Origin: Pseudoalteromonas spongiae UST010723-006
GTDB taxonomy: Bacteria; Pseudomonadota; Gammaproteobacteria; Enterobacterales; Alteromonadaceae
Length of the DNA stretch: 64,000 nucleotides
Direction: 5' to 3'
NCBI RefSeq assembly: GCF_000238255.3
Contig: NZ_CP011039.1
Coordinates: forward strand, 1,041,001-1,105,000
Part shown: positions 37,266-46,446 of the stretch, piece after piece
How the letters are laid out: every line of letters starts with the position of its first letter
Numbering within the stretch: the first letter of the stretch is position 1
Notes under the pieces: model-generated
The model's database searches: none
What the model saw: only the letters and a program-made list of their open reading frames with translations
What the model was told of the DNA's origin: nothing
Made by a program: the position numbers and the translations under genes

Positions 37266-37289
37266 AAAAAAAAGCCCGCTAAAGCGGGC
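37266..37289 (-). terminator. terminator of ilvC
   Basis: GCCCGCT / AGCGGGC stem with a 2-nt loop, followed on the minus strand by eight T; 20 nt past the ilvC stop. Confidence 0.9.
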
Positions 37290-37308
37290 AGTTTACTCAG
37301 GGTTTACC

Positions 37309-38784
37309 TTAAATAATTGGTTTCATTGCTGACATATAACCACGCAGTGTTTCACCAATCACCTCTACTGGGTGTGTGCGAAGCGCTTTGTTTACTTCAA
37401 TCAGACGTGCATTCTCTACGCGATTATCGGTTGGAGATAGTCCTTTACCGATTACGTCTGTGTTAACTGTGGTCATAAAGTCTTTTAATAATGGTAAGCA
37501 GGCATGGTTATATAAGTAACAACCGTATTCTGCTGTGTCTGAAATGGTTGCATTCATTTCATAGAGTTTCTTACGCGCAATTGTATTGGCAATTAACGGT
37601 GTTTCATGCAGTGACTCATAGTATGCTGATTCATCTTTAATGCCTGCAGCTGTCATGGTTTCAAAGGCAAGTTCAACACCTGCTTTCACCATAGCAACCA
37701 TTAGAATGCCTTTATCAAAGAACTCTTGCTCAGTGATTTCATCACTGGTATTTGCTTGCTTTTCAAAGGCCGTTTCGCCAGTTTCTTTGCGCCAGCCTAG
37801 TAATTTAGCGTCATCTTCCGCCCAGTCAGCCATCATACCTGATGAAAATTCACCACTCATAATGTCGTCCATATGCTTGTTATAAAGCGGACGCATAATT
37901 ACTTTTAGCTCTTCAGATAAGTCAAACGCTTTGATTTTTGCAGGGTTTGATAGGCGATCTAACATGTTAGTTACACCACCGTACTTGAGTGCTTCAGTGA
38001 TCACTTCCCAGCCATATTGCAGTAACTTTGAAGCGTATGCCGCATCAATACCTTGCTCAACCATTTTATCGAAACACAGTAGTGAACCTGTTTGCAGCAT
38101 GCCACATAAAATAGTTTGTTCGCCCATAAGATCTGATTTTACTTCCGCAACAAATGACGAAAGTAACACACCTGCACGATGACCACCGGTACCTGCAGCA
38201 TAAGCTTTAGCTTGCGCTAAACCTTTACCTTCTGGATCATTTTCAGGGTGCACTGCGATAAGCGTTGGTACACCAAAGCCACGCTTATATTCTTCGCGTA
38301 CTTCAGTACCTGGACACTTAGGTGCAACCATAATTACGGTAATGTCATCACGTACTTGCATACCTTCTTCAACAATATTGAAGCCATGCGAGTAAGCAAG
38401 TGTTGCACCATGCTTCATTAGTGGCATTACTGCTTCTACTACGCTGGTATGTTGTTTGTCAGGCGTTAAGTTAAGTACTAAGTCAGCATCTGGGATAAGT
38501 TCTTCGTATGTGCCTACAACAAAACCATTATCGGTGGCGTTAAGGTAAGATTGGCGTTTTTCAGCAATCGCTGATTCGCGCAATGCGTAAGATACATCAA
38601 GACCGGAATCGCGTAAGTTTAAGCCTTGGTTAAGTCCTTGTGCGCCACAGCCAACTACAACCAATTTTTTACCGACTAACGCATCCACACCATCGACAAA
38701 TTCAGATGGGTGCATAAACTCACATTGAGCAAGCTGCGCAAGCTGCTCGCGTAACGGTAAACTGTTAAAATAATTCGTTGCCAT
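37309..38784 (-). CDS. ilvC: ketol-acid reductoisomerase (class II)
   Basis: 491 aa, the long class II form of enterobacteria and relatives with duplicated C-terminal knotted domain. N-terminal Rossmann motif [19 protein letters not shown] binds NADPH, followed by [21 protein letters not shown]. It catalyses the isomerisation/reduction of acetolactate and acetohydroxybutyrate in valine/isoleucine synthesis. AGGA lies 8 nt before the ATG. The divergent ilvY gene upstream predicts inducer-dependent control. Confidence 0.97.
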   Translation of the reverse strand: MATNYFNSLPLREQLAQLAQCEFMHPSEFVDGVDALVGKKLVVVGCGAQGLNQGLNLRDSGLDVSYALRESAIAEKRQSYLNATDNGFVVGTYEELIPDADLVLNLTPDKQHTSVVEAVMPLMKHGATLAYSHGFNIVEEGMQVRDDITVIMVAPKCPGTEVREEYKRGFGVPTLIAVHPENDPEGKGLAQAKAYAAGTGGHRAGVLLSSFVAEVKSDLMGEQTILCGMLQTGSLLCFDKMVEQGIDAAYASKLLQYGWEVITEALKYGGVTNMLDRLSNPAKIKAFDLSEELKVIMRPLYNKHMDDIMSGEFSSGMMADWAEDDAKLLGWRKETGETAFEKQANTSDEITEQEFFDKGILMVAMVKAGVELAFETMTAAGIKDESAYYESLHETPLIANTIARKKLYEMNATISDTAEYGCYLYNHACLPLLKDFMTTVNTDVIGKGLSPTDNRVENARLIEVNKALRTHPVEVIGETLRGYMSAMKPII

Positions 38785-38911
38785 GTCTCATTCCTAAATA
38801 AAAAAATCGCTGCCTTTTGCAGCATTGATTTAACCATAAAAGAAATTTTTAATTGCGTAAAATGATATATTTGAACTATTGTATTACAAAAAATGAAATA
38901 TAAGTTTTTCA
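38785..38911. promoter_or_regulatory. ilvC-ilvY divergent control region
   Basis: 127 bp between the start codons. TTGTATTACAA (38879-38889), a perfect 11-nt palindrome, is a candidate IlvY site. In the ilvC leader, GCTGC-N5-GCAGC (38809-38823) is followed two bases later, on the minus strand, by a run of seven T. Confidence 0.5.
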
Positions 38912-39802
38912 ATGGATATCAAACGTCTGCAATTATTTTTGGTGCTGGCAGAGCAATTGCACTTTGCAAAAGCGAGTGAACTGGCGAATGTCAGCGCGCC
39001 AACGCTTAGCCGCAATATAAAACAACTAGAAGACGAAGTTGGAGCTATTCTTTTTAATCGCAATAAGCGCAGTGTGTCGTTAACTAAGCAAGGTGAAGCA
39101 TTTGTCCGTTATGCCAGAGCCACGATTGGCGAATGGCAAATGTTTCGCGCATCGCTCAATGAAGCAGGGGAGGCGCTATCGGGTGAAGTGAAGTTATTCA
39201 GCTCTGTTACCGCAACGTATAGCTTTTTGTATGACTTGCTCAAAAAAGTAAGACTGGCGCATCCACACATTGAAGTAAAATTAAATACAGGTGACCCAGC
39301 ACTAGCCATTGAGCGGGTAATGAAAGGCTTTGAGGATATGGCTATTGCGGCAAGGCCCGATAAGCTGCACGACAGCCTTGCGTTTTTCTCACTTGGCTCG
39401 TCTCCCTTAGTATTTATAGCGCCAAATGATGATGGACCTTTAGGCACCGTAATCAATGATGCAATTAGTGAGCGAGTAGATATACCTTGGCAAAAATTAC
39501 CTTTTATCGTGCCGGACCAAGGGTTAAGTCGTAAGCGCTTGGCAGACTGGTGGCAGAAAAATGGTATTAATCCGTTAATTTACTCCAAAGTAGCAGGTAA
39601 TGAGGCGGCCGTTTCTATGGTGAGTTTAGGTTTTGGTGTGGCACTTATTCCAAAAGTTGTTGTCGATAATAGTCCAATAAAAGACAAGGTACAGATTTTG
39701 TCGATGCCGGATCCGGTACCTGCATTTGATGTTGGCTTGGTCACTAAAAAGGCGCACTTACAGCAACCTATTATGAATGCAATTTGGCAGCTGCTTAAGT
39801 AA
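38912..39802 (+). CDS. ilvY: LysR-type regulator IlvY
   Basis: 296 aa. N-terminal winged helix (MDIKRLQLFLVLAEQLHFAKASELANVSAPTLSR) and C-terminal inducer-binding domain. Divergent position to ilvC, as in E. coli, where IlvY activates ilvC when acetolactate or acetohydroxybutyrate accumulates, makes the name secure. Class-typical length. Confidence 0.93.
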   Translation: MDIKRLQLFLVLAEQLHFAKASELANVSAPTLSRNIKQLEDEVGAILFNRNKRSVSLTKQGEAFVRYARATIGEWQMFRASLNEAGEALSGEVKLFSSVTATYSFLYDLLKKVRLAHPHIEVKLNTGDPALAIERVMKGFEDMAIAARPDKLHDSLAFFSLGSSPLVFIAPNDDGPLGTVINDAISERVDIPWQKLPFIVPDQGLSRKRLADWWQKNGINPLIYSKVAGNEAAVSMVSLGFGVALIPKVVVDNSPIKDKVQILSMPDPVPAFDVGLVTKKAHLQQPIMNAIWQLLK

Positions 39803-39892
39803 CACTAACTAAAGACTAGTGATTTATTTTTAAACAAAACGCTTTTATCTCTAATGAAAATGGGTGAATATTTGTATATTTTTCGGCGAAGC

Positions 39893-39917
39893 TTGTAAGT
39901 AATTGTAATTTTTGTTG
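39893..39917 (+). promoter_or_regulatory. direct repeats upstream of the first MipA/OmpV set
   Basis: TTGTAA at 39893 and again at 39903 (10-bp step), then a degenerate TGTTG at 39913; a further TGTA occurs at 39873, 21 bp before. Tandem half-sites at 10-11 bp are what OmpR-family regulators bind, so this may be the site of the response regulator encoded at 41167. Confidence 0.35.
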
Positions 39918-39971
39918 CAGGATTTGTTCGGATTGGTAAAGTGCGCGTAATTTCTCGGAGAATTTTAAATA

Positions 39972-40781
39972 TTGAAGCATATAGTTTGCATAATTATATT
40001 GTTTTTTAGTTGGGGAAGTTGTGCTCAGCAAAGCGAAAATGCAATTGAGCTAAGTCAATTAAGACTTGGTGTAGCATTAGGTTTTGGCACAATTACAAAT
40101 CCACTCAATGATGGTGATAATTTACCGTTAATTGTGATCCCCGATATTGCATACTATGGTGAACGTGCTTACTTTGATAACGGTCAACTTGGTTTTACCT
40201 TATCTGAACATAACCGGCATGTATTTAATCTTATCTCCGAGTTCAATCCAGAAAATCGCTTTTTTGTGACATGGCACCCCGCCAATGTATTTATTGCTCG
40301 AAACGCATTCACGGAACCTGCAAATTCGGAACGGATCTCTATTTCAGAAATAAATAGCCCTAAGTGGGCATTAGATGGTGGTGTGAATTATCAGTATATT
40401 GCCGATACTTGGCGCTTTTCAGCCAGTGTATTGCACGATATTTCTAATGTACACAAAGGTCAGCGCGTTGCATTAAGCTTAAGTAAAGGCTGGCAAACAC
40501 AATCTGGATTATTGAGTGTGCGTTTGGGGCTTGATTATTTATCTCACAAACTCGCAGATTATTATTATGGTATTCAAGCCGACGATCAGGTTGGCATTAC
40601 GTTTCAGCAAAATGCTGCCTGGTTGCCTCACGTAGAACTAAGTTGGCATAGGCAAATTAATCAACATTTTGGTTTGTTAGCAAAAGTAAAATACCACTAT
40701 TATGGTTCGCTTAGTGATAGTCCTTTATTTTCGAGTAATCAAAGCGTGACAGTATTTACTGGGATGACCCATGTTTTTTAG
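39972..40781 (+). CDS. MipA/OmpV family outer-membrane protein (copy 1)
   Basis: 269 aa, apparently starting at TTG 39972 with GGAG 11 nt upstream; no ATG gives the signal peptide (KHIVCIIILFFSWGSCA). The mature protein is an antiparallel beta-barrel with alternating residues. Family-like strings include LHDISNVHKGQ, YYYGIQADD and a terminal aromatic HVF. MipA in E. coli scaffolds the MltA lytic transglycosylase; OmpV proteins are surface barrels of uncertain role. First gene of a four-gene set (barrel, DUF3019, response regulator, kinase), paralogous to the set at 56446-59709. Overlaps the next gene by 11 nt. Confidence 0.85.
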   Translation: MKHIVCIIILFFSWGSCAQQSENAIELSQLRLGVALGFGTITNPLNDGDNLPLIVIPDIAYYGERAYFDNGQLGFTLSEHNRHVFNLISEFNPENRFFVTWHPANVFIARNAFTEPANSERISISEINSPKWALDGGVNYQYIADTWRFSASVLHDISNVHKGQRVALSLSKGWQTQSGLLSVRLGLDYLSHKLADYYYGIQADDQVGITFQQNAAWLPHVELSWHRQINQHFGLLAKVKYHYYGSLSDSPLFSSNQSVTVFTGMTHVF

Positions 40782-41157
40782 ATGCTGTCTGTTTTTTATA
40801 TTGTGCGTATTTAACAGTGCGGGCGTTGCTGCAGAGCAAAAAGCGCATTTTCAGTTAGCTCCTGCGGTGTGCATGGTGCAAAACAGTGATGATGTGTGTC
40901 AGGTTGATGTTAACTTTGAATGGCAGATAAAAAAAGCAGAGGATGTTTGCATTTTACGCGATCAAACCCCTTTAAAATGTTGGCAAAATGCCACTGAAGG
41001 GCGTTTTAGTTATAAAGCTGACGTTCAGTTTGGCACTGTATACTCCTTGGTCAATCGGAAAACTGGCAAACAAATCGCCAGTGCGAAAATCAAAGTTCAA
41101 AGCAGCAATACCAAGTCGCAGCGTAGGCGATTACGCACCCCTTGGAGCTTTTTCTAG
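40771..41157 (+). CDS. DUF3019 secreted protein (copy 1)
   Basis: 128 aa; signal peptide (MFFRCCLFFILCVFNSAGVAA). The mature part (about 107 aa) has four cysteines in the pattern C-x8-C, C-x9-C (PAVCMV, DDVCQV, EDVCIL, PLKCWQ) that could form two disulfides, and a basic/aromatic C-terminus (QRRRLRTPWSFF). The family has no assigned function. Encoded between an outer-membrane barrel and a two-component system, it could be a periplasmic partner or signal input. Starts within the mipA-like gene. Confidence 0.8.
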   Translation: MFFRCCLFFILCVFNSAGVAAEQKAHFQLAPAVCMVQNSDDVCQVDVNFEWQIKKAEDVCILRDQTPLKCWQNATEGRFSYKADVQFGTVYSLVNRKTGKQIASAKIKVQSSNTKSQRRRLRTPWSFF

Positions 41158-41166
41158 GAGACAAAG

Positions 41167-41853
41167 ATGGCGCATATTTTATTAGTGGAAGACGATATTG
41201 CCTTACAACAACTGACCAAAGATTATTTAGAACACAACGGTATGACGGTTGATGTGTTAAGTGATGGTTCTGAAGTGATGGCGGCACTTGAAGCTAATAT
41301 GCCTGATTTAATGATTTTGGATGTCATGCTGCCAGGTAAAGACGGTTTTAGCGTGTGTCGTGAAGTACGCGATCGCTACCAGTTGCCCATTTTAATGTTG
41401 ACCGCAAAAGGCGAAGATTTTGATCAAGTGATTGGTCTTGAGCTGGGCGCCGACGACTATGTCATTAAACCAGCTGAACCAAGAGTTTTATTAGCACGTA
41501 TCTCTGCGCTACTGCGTCGTGGAGCAGTAGAAAAAAGTAGTGAAGAACTGCGTTTTGGTACGCTTACTATTGATAAAAACAGCCGTATTGTTAAGTTGCT
41601 TGGTGAAGAAGTGAGCTTAACCTCGCACGAATTTGAATTACTGTGGTTACTGTCAAACAGCGCAGGCGAAGTACTTAGCCGTGACTTTGTGCACGAGAAA
41701 ATGATTGGCCGTGAGTACGATGGCTTAGACAGAACCGTAGATGTACGTGTGTCTCGACTACGTAAAAAACTTGGCGATAATAGTGATAAACCCTATCGCA
41801 TTAAAACCGTATGGGGACAAGGCTACTTGTTCGTATCAGATGCTTGGGGATAA
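41167..41853 (+). CDS. OmpR/RstA-type response regulator (copy 1)
   Basis: 228 aa. Receiver domain with acidic pocket E8/D9, phospho-acceptor D52 (LDVMLPGKDG), T79 and K101, followed by a winged-helix trans_reg_C domain (REYDGLDRTVDVRVSRLRKKLGD...YRIKTVWGQGYLFV). AGGAGA precedes the ATG. Its kinase partner follows 22 nt later. It should bind tandem direct repeats; candidates lie upstream of this set. Closely resembles the regulator at 57760-58458. Confidence 0.94.
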   Translation: MAHILLVEDDIALQQLTKDYLEHNGMTVDVLSDGSEVMAALEANMPDLMILDVMLPGKDGFSVCREVRDRYQLPILMLTAKGEDFDQVIGLELGADDYVIKPAEPRVLLARISALLRRGAVEKSSEELRFGTLTIDKNSRIVKLLGEEVSLTSHEFELLWLLSNSAGEVLSRDFVHEKMIGREYDGLDRTVDVRVSRLRKKLGDNSDKPYRIKTVWGQGYLFVSDAWG

Positions 41854-41875
41854 TCACAAGCTGCAAGGAATTTAG

Positions 41876-43117
41876 ATGGGCAAGTTATTTGTTAGCTTAT
41901 ACGCCTATATTATCATCTCTATTTTTATTCTTAGCGGTGCGCTCGAGAAACTATGGCCTGAACCCAATGGCATAGATGCGCTACCGCTTGCGCCGCAAGT
42001 CACAGAATCTCTCTCCCAACTAGCAAAAACCGCTAATGGCATTACTAAACTCAAAGATATTTATCAAAACGAAGTGATTTCGTCTGATCTTGTTGCATTT
42101 TTGCCAGAACAAAGCGCCGATTTAAAGCAAGGGCTAGCAGTACCAGTATTTGACGGTCCGCAGCAAGTAATCTGGTATTTGCGGGTAAATGATAAAGAAT
42201 TACTGAAAATTGGTCCGTATCGTTTTGATGTTAATAGTTACGACTCGGTATGGCCATTTTTCATTATGTTGTTGGTTATTGGTTTACCCGTTGCGGCCTG
42301 GAGTTATTGGCTATGGCGTGATTTTAATCAGTTGGAAAAAGCATGTCACAATATAAGCGCGCCGGAAGATTTACAAATCAGCGGTGACGACAAATCTGCT
42401 TTATTGCCAATAAAACAAACATTAATGGCGATGAAAGCGCGTATAAAACACTTATTGGACAGTCAGCGCGAACTTACCTCGTCTGTATCTCACGAGTTTA
42501 GAACGCCATTAGCACGGCTTAAATTTGCGATTGCGATGCTGGAACAAACACAAGGCGATGATAAAAGTAAGCCGTACTTTGACGGTATGCAGTCCGACAT
42601 TCAAGAGCTAGAGTCGCTAGTGAGTGAAATGCTGGAGTTTGCAAAATTAGAACGAGAAAAACCGCAACTTAATATTGAGTTGTACGATGTAGTCGCGCAA
42701 ACACAACACTTTGTGCAAAAGCTTGGCTTTAACCACTCAACTGCTATCAAAATTGAAGCAAACACAGCCATTCAATTAAACGCCGACCCACACTTCATTG
42801 GCCGCGCAATTCAGAACTTTATTGGTAATGCGCTGAAATACGCAGAGCAGCAAGTAATCGTTACCTTGACGCAAACCTCAAATACTATTTTTATTAAAGT
42901 GGCTGATGATGGTCCTGGCATTGAACAATCCGAGTGGGAAAACGTATTTAAACCATTTACCCGTTTAGATAAAAGCCGCAATAAAAAAATCAAAGGATTT
43001 GGCTTAGGGTTAGCAATCGTGCAAAAAATCATAAACTGGCACGAAGGTGAATGCTATCTTGAAAGTGGCCCGTTAAAAGGCGCATGTTTTGTAATTGCGT
43101 TACCTAAAAAACCTTAA
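41876..43117 (+). CDS. sensor histidine kinase (copy 1)
   Basis: 413 aa. TM1 (about 5-22), a small periplasmic sensor region of about 100 aa, TM2 (about 123-145), a short HAMP-like linker, HisKA with H-box SVSHEFRTPLARLK, and HATPase_c with N (NFIGNALKYA), G1 (DDGPGI) and G2 (GFGLGLAIV) boxes. Pairs with the upstream response regulator. Architecture is RstB-like. The periplasmic domain is not recognisable and may read out the MipA/DUF3019 pair encoded in the same set. Confidence 0.92.
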   Translation: MGKLFVSLYAYIIISIFILSGALEKLWPEPNGIDALPLAPQVTESLSQLAKTANGITKLKDIYQNEVISSDLVAFLPEQSADLKQGLAVPVFDGPQQVIWYLRVNDKELLKIGPYRFDVNSYDSVWPFFIMLLVIGLPVAAWSYWLWRDFNQLEKACHNISAPEDLQISGDDKSALLPIKQTLMAMKARIKHLLDSQRELTSSVSHEFRTPLARLKFAIAMLEQTQGDDKSKPYFDGMQSDIQELESLVSEMLEFAKLEREKPQLNIELYDVVAQTQHFVQKLGFNHSTAIKIEANTAIQLNADPHFIGRAIQNFIGNALKYAEQQVIVTLTQTSNTIFIKVADDGPGIEQSEWENVFKPFTRLDKSRNKKIKGFGLGLAIVQKIINWHEGECYLESGPLKGACFVIALPKKP

Positions 43118-43192
43118 TTTGATCTCTGCTAAACTAATGCAGCATAAACCTGCTATGCTGAATTTTTGTAAACAAAACATTAAAATAAACTA

Positions 43193-43211
43193 AATGAGAT
43201 TGATTCTCATT
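43193..43211 (+). promoter_or_regulatory. Fur box
   Basis: AATGAGATTGATTCTCATT is a 19-bp near-perfect dyad matching the gammaproteobacterial Fur operator pattern. It lies 72 bp upstream of the DUF4856 gene and implies iron repression of the gene set 43283-48627 and perhaps 48680-49696. Confidence 0.75.
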
Positions 43212-43282
43212 GGTTTTGAAGTTTATAATAGCGTTAGTTTATAAATCTTCATTAATAAAAATTATACTTTATAGGTCACATA

Positions 43283-45061
43283 ATGATTAATTTTCGTAAA
43301 TCTGCGTTAGCATCAGCTGTGCTTGCTGTATCTCTTGGCTTAACTGGCTGTGGTGGTAGCGATAGCAAAAAAGATCCTGTAACTCCTGTAAACCAAGCTC
43401 CAACTGATATCCAAATCTCAGCATCTTCAATTGCTGAAGATACACTTGGCGCGGCTATTGGTGCACTAACTGCAACAGATGATGCAACATCAGGTCTAAC
43501 CTTCACTGTATCAGACGAACGTTTTGAAATTGTTGATGGCGAACTTAAAGTTAAAAATCATTTAGCGGTTAACTTTGAACAAGAAACAGAAATTACTGTA
43601 ACTGTAACTGTAACTGATGCAGGCGGTTTAACTTTTACAAAAGACTTAACGCTTAACGTAGCTGATGTTGATGCGGTCGCCGGCGTAAATACCTATGAAT
43701 TTAATTCAAAACTAGGTGAGGGTTCTTCAGTTTCTTACACAGGTCAAACTGCGCGTCATGCACTCTCGGCAGAAATTAAATATTACATGGGTTTAATGAC
43801 AGTTGAGTACATTGAGACTAATGGCATTATGGCTGCTGATGTAAGAGCTAAGTTAGATGCACTTTGGGGCGACTACGCGGCTGTTGCAGATTCTTCTATT
43901 TCTCACCTAGGCTCAGATTTATCAGCTTATAAGCAAAAGTCATTTGCTGAAATTTCAAGCTCAGGCAAAGAATTAAGTGGCAAAATTGCAGGTAATGATG
44001 CAAGCAAAATGTATCAGGATTGGTTAGTAGCTGGCACGTTTAAAGGCTGGAATGATTTTGGTACACGCGCAGCAACGCCTGAAGGTTTAGTTGAGCATTA
44101 CTTTGATTTATTCATTGCTCAAATTGAAAAAGTGAACGCGGGTGAAGCGCTAGTAGATGCAAATGGTGTTGCTATTTCAAAAGCATATATCACACCAGAA
44201 GGCTTGGATTTAGTTCAACTGGTTCAAAAGCATACCTTAGGTGCGCTAATGTTCTCACAAGGTGCTGATGACTACCTTGGTGAAGGTCTTGAGACAGACA
44301 ATAAAGTAGCGCAGAAAGAGTCAGCAAAATACACAGCTCTTGAGCACCAATTTGATGAAGGCTTTGGTTACTTCGGTGCGGCGCGTAACTATCTAGAATA
44401 CTCTGACAGCGAGATTGCTAAAAAAGGCGGTCGCGAAGACTTCCAAGGTAAAAATGATATTAATGGTGATGGTGTAATCGACCTAGCGTCAGAGTTTGTG
44501 TGGGGCAACTCTTCAAATGCAGCAAAACGTGACCTTGGCGCAACAGTTACAACTGACTTAACAACGCAGGCAATGCTTCACTTTATTGCTGGTCGTAAAA
44601 TGATTACCGATAACCATGGTTCGGACCTAAGTGAGTTCTCAGCTGACGATCAAGCAAAATTCCGCGAGCATGTTTTCCAAGCCGTAAATGCGTGGGAAAA
44701 AGCAATTGCTGCGACAGTTGTTCATTACATTAACGATGTAATTGCTGATATTGAAAACATTGAAGACGGCGAATACACATCAGCTGAATTTGCGGATTAC
44801 GCTAAGCATTGGGGTGAAATGAAAGGTTTCGCACTGAACTTCCAATTCAACCCATATTCACCGTTTGCAAATCATGAACTAAACCCGAAAAAAGATACGG
44901 TAGGCGAAGCAAAATTTGTGGAAATGCATGACTTATTCGGCGACATGCCAGTACTTGCTGATGCAGATGCATTTGCACAGTACAAAGCACAATTAATTGC
45001 AGCGCGCGATATTTTAGATGATGCGTTTGATTTTGAAGACGCGAACTCAGAAAACTGGTAA
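43283..45061 (+). CDS. DUF4856 lipoprotein with cadherin-like domain
   Basis: 592 aa. Lipobox LTGC (C23). Residues 35-125 form a cadherin-like Ig fold (NQAPTDIQISASSIAEDTLG). The rest matches DUF4856 (YEFNSKLGEGSSVSYTGQTARHALSAEIKYY), an all-helical family related to imelysins and found next to iron-uptake genes. AGGTCAC precedes the ATG. It sits behind a Fur box and before an imelysin-like lipoprotein and a TonB receptor, so an iron-handling role outside the cell or in the periplasm is likely. No enzymatic motif seen. Confidence 0.85.
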   Translation: MINFRKSALASAVLAVSLGLTGCGGSDSKKDPVTPVNQAPTDIQISASSIAEDTLGAAIGALTATDDATSGLTFTVSDERFEIVDGELKVKNHLAVNFEQETEITVTVTVTDAGGLTFTKDLTLNVADVDAVAGVNTYEFNSKLGEGSSVSYTGQTARHALSAEIKYYMGLMTVEYIETNGIMAADVRAKLDALWGDYAAVADSSISHLGSDLSAYKQKSFAEISSSGKELSGKIAGNDASKMYQDWLVAGTFKGWNDFGTRAATPEGLVEHYFDLFIAQIEKVNAGEALVDANGVAISKAYITPEGLDLVQLVQKHTLGALMFSQGADDYLGEGLETDNKVAQKESAKYTALEHQFDEGFGYFGAARNYLEYSDSEIAKKGGREDFQGKNDINGDGVIDLASEFVWGNSSNAAKRDLGATVTTDLTTQAMLHFIAGRKMITDNHGSDLSEFSADDQAKFREHVFQAVNAWEKAIAATVVHYINDVIADIENIEDGEYTSAEFADYAKHWGEMKGFALNFQFNPYSPFANHELNPKKDTVGEAKFVEMHDLFGDMPVLADADAFAQYKAQLIAARDILDDAFDFEDANSENW

Positions 45062-45086
45062 TTTAAAAAACGTTTTAAATTGATAT

Positions 45087-45118
45087 AAAAGGTTAGTAAT
45101 TTCGGTTACTAACCTTTT
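45087..45118 (+). terminator. hairpin between DUF4856 and imelysin genes
   Basis: 13-bp perfect stem AAAAGGTTAGTAA / TTACTAACCTTTT with a 6-nt loop but only four T after it. Probably a partial terminator lowering expression of the following genes, or a 3' stabiliser. Confidence 0.6.
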
Positions 45119-45153
45119 GCTGTATTTATAATTCGAGATTTTAGGATAATTTT

Positions 45154-46437
45154 ATGTTGATATCCGCAAAACTTAAACCGATAGCATTGGCAACATCATT
45201 AGTATTGACGTTGGCAGCGTGTTCGGAAGATACCTCAAGTACACAGGGACCAAATTTTGGTGGCGGTACAAGCGAGCCAGGGAATGGTGGCGGCACAACG
45301 TTTGATGAAAAAGCGTTAGTGGCAAACTTAGTCGATAATGTGATCACGCCAACATTTACCTCGTTTAATCAACAAGCGAATGCAAACAAACAAAACATTG
45401 AAAGCTATTGTGCAGTTGAAAAAGCAGCGATGGCAGGTGATGCAACTGAACAGCAACGTTTAGCTGCATTAGCATCGGCGCAAACTAGCTGGCGCGATAC
45501 AACGGCACTTTGGCAACATGCAGAGCTGATGCAAATGGGGCCGCTATTAGAAAATGAAGGCGAACTGCGCAATCTAATTTACTCTTGGCCTGCTAAAAGC
45601 TTATGTGGCGTAGATCAAGATACCGTGTATTTTGAAGACGGCGTGATTAATAAAAATGCATCGCGTCCTTACGATATTAAACAGCGTACCGCAACGCGTC
45701 GTGGTCTAGTAAGCCTTGAACATTTACTGTTCACCGAGCAACTAAATCACAGCTGTTCGATTGCGAATGATGCGCTTGCTGATTGGAATAACCGCAGTGA
45801 TAGCGAACGTCGTATCGCGCGCTGTGAGTTCGCTGTTGAAGTCGCCAGCGATTTAGTTGATAACAGCCAAGTGTTACTTGATAAATGGAATGGTGACAAT
45901 GGCTACGCAATGAAGTTAAAAAATGCCGGTGAAGTTGGCAGCAGTTTTGATAGCGTACATGCGGCGGTTAATGTAATTTCCGATGCACTTTTCTATCTTA
46001 CTGAAGAACTAAAAGATCAAAAATTAGCACTACCGCTGGGTTATGAAAGTAACTCGTGTGGTTTAGAAGCATGTCCTCAAGATGTTGAGTCACCGATAGC
46101 GGCGCAATCGCTTGCTAATATCAAAGCAAACCTTGCTGCGTTTGAAAAACTCTTTACTGGCAATGGTATAGTGCAAGATAACACCACTGGTTTTGATGAT
46201 TTTCTTGTAGAAGAAGAGGGCACTGACGTTAAAGACACAATGTTAACTGGCCTTGAGCAATCAAATGCCGCATTAGATGCGATTAATGGTTCGCTGCAAC
46301 AAGCACTGATTGATGAAAAAGACAAAGTAGAAACGTCTCACGCAAAAGTAAAAGATGTGACCGATCAGTTAAAACATGATTTTATTAACAAACTTGCGCT
46401 TGAATTACCTAAATCTTCAGCCGGCGATAATGATTAG
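45154..46437 (+). CDS. imelysin-like (peptidase M75 family) lipoprotein
   Basis: 427 aa. Lipobox LAAC (C23) and a Gly-rich linker, then the imelysin fold: two four-helix bundles with WRDTTALWQHAEL and the variant GxHxxE site as GLVSLEHLLF. Relatives such as IrpA and EfeO bind or shuttle iron at the cell surface or periplasm; true proteolysis is doubtful. AGGA precedes the ATG. Second gene of the Fur-box set, 9 nt before the TonB receptor. Confidence 0.88.
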   Translation: MLISAKLKPIALATSLVLTLAACSEDTSSTQGPNFGGGTSEPGNGGGTTFDEKALVANLVDNVITPTFTSFNQQANANKQNIESYCAVEKAAMAGDATEQQRLAALASAQTSWRDTTALWQHAELMQMGPLLENEGELRNLIYSWPAKSLCGVDQDTVYFEDGVINKNASRPYDIKQRTATRRGLVSLEHLLFTEQLNHSCSIANDALADWNNRSDSERRIARCEFAVEVASDLVDNSQVLLDKWNGDNGYAMKLKNAGEVGSSFDSVHAAVNVISDALFYLTEELKDQKLALPLGYESNSCGLEACPQDVESPIAAQSLANIKANLAAFEKLFTGNGIVQDNTTGFDDFLVEEEGTDVKDTMLTGLEQSNAALDAINGSLQQALIDEKDKVETSHAKVKDVTDQLKHDFINKLALELPKSSAGDND

Positions 46438-46446
46438 AGCTTTATT

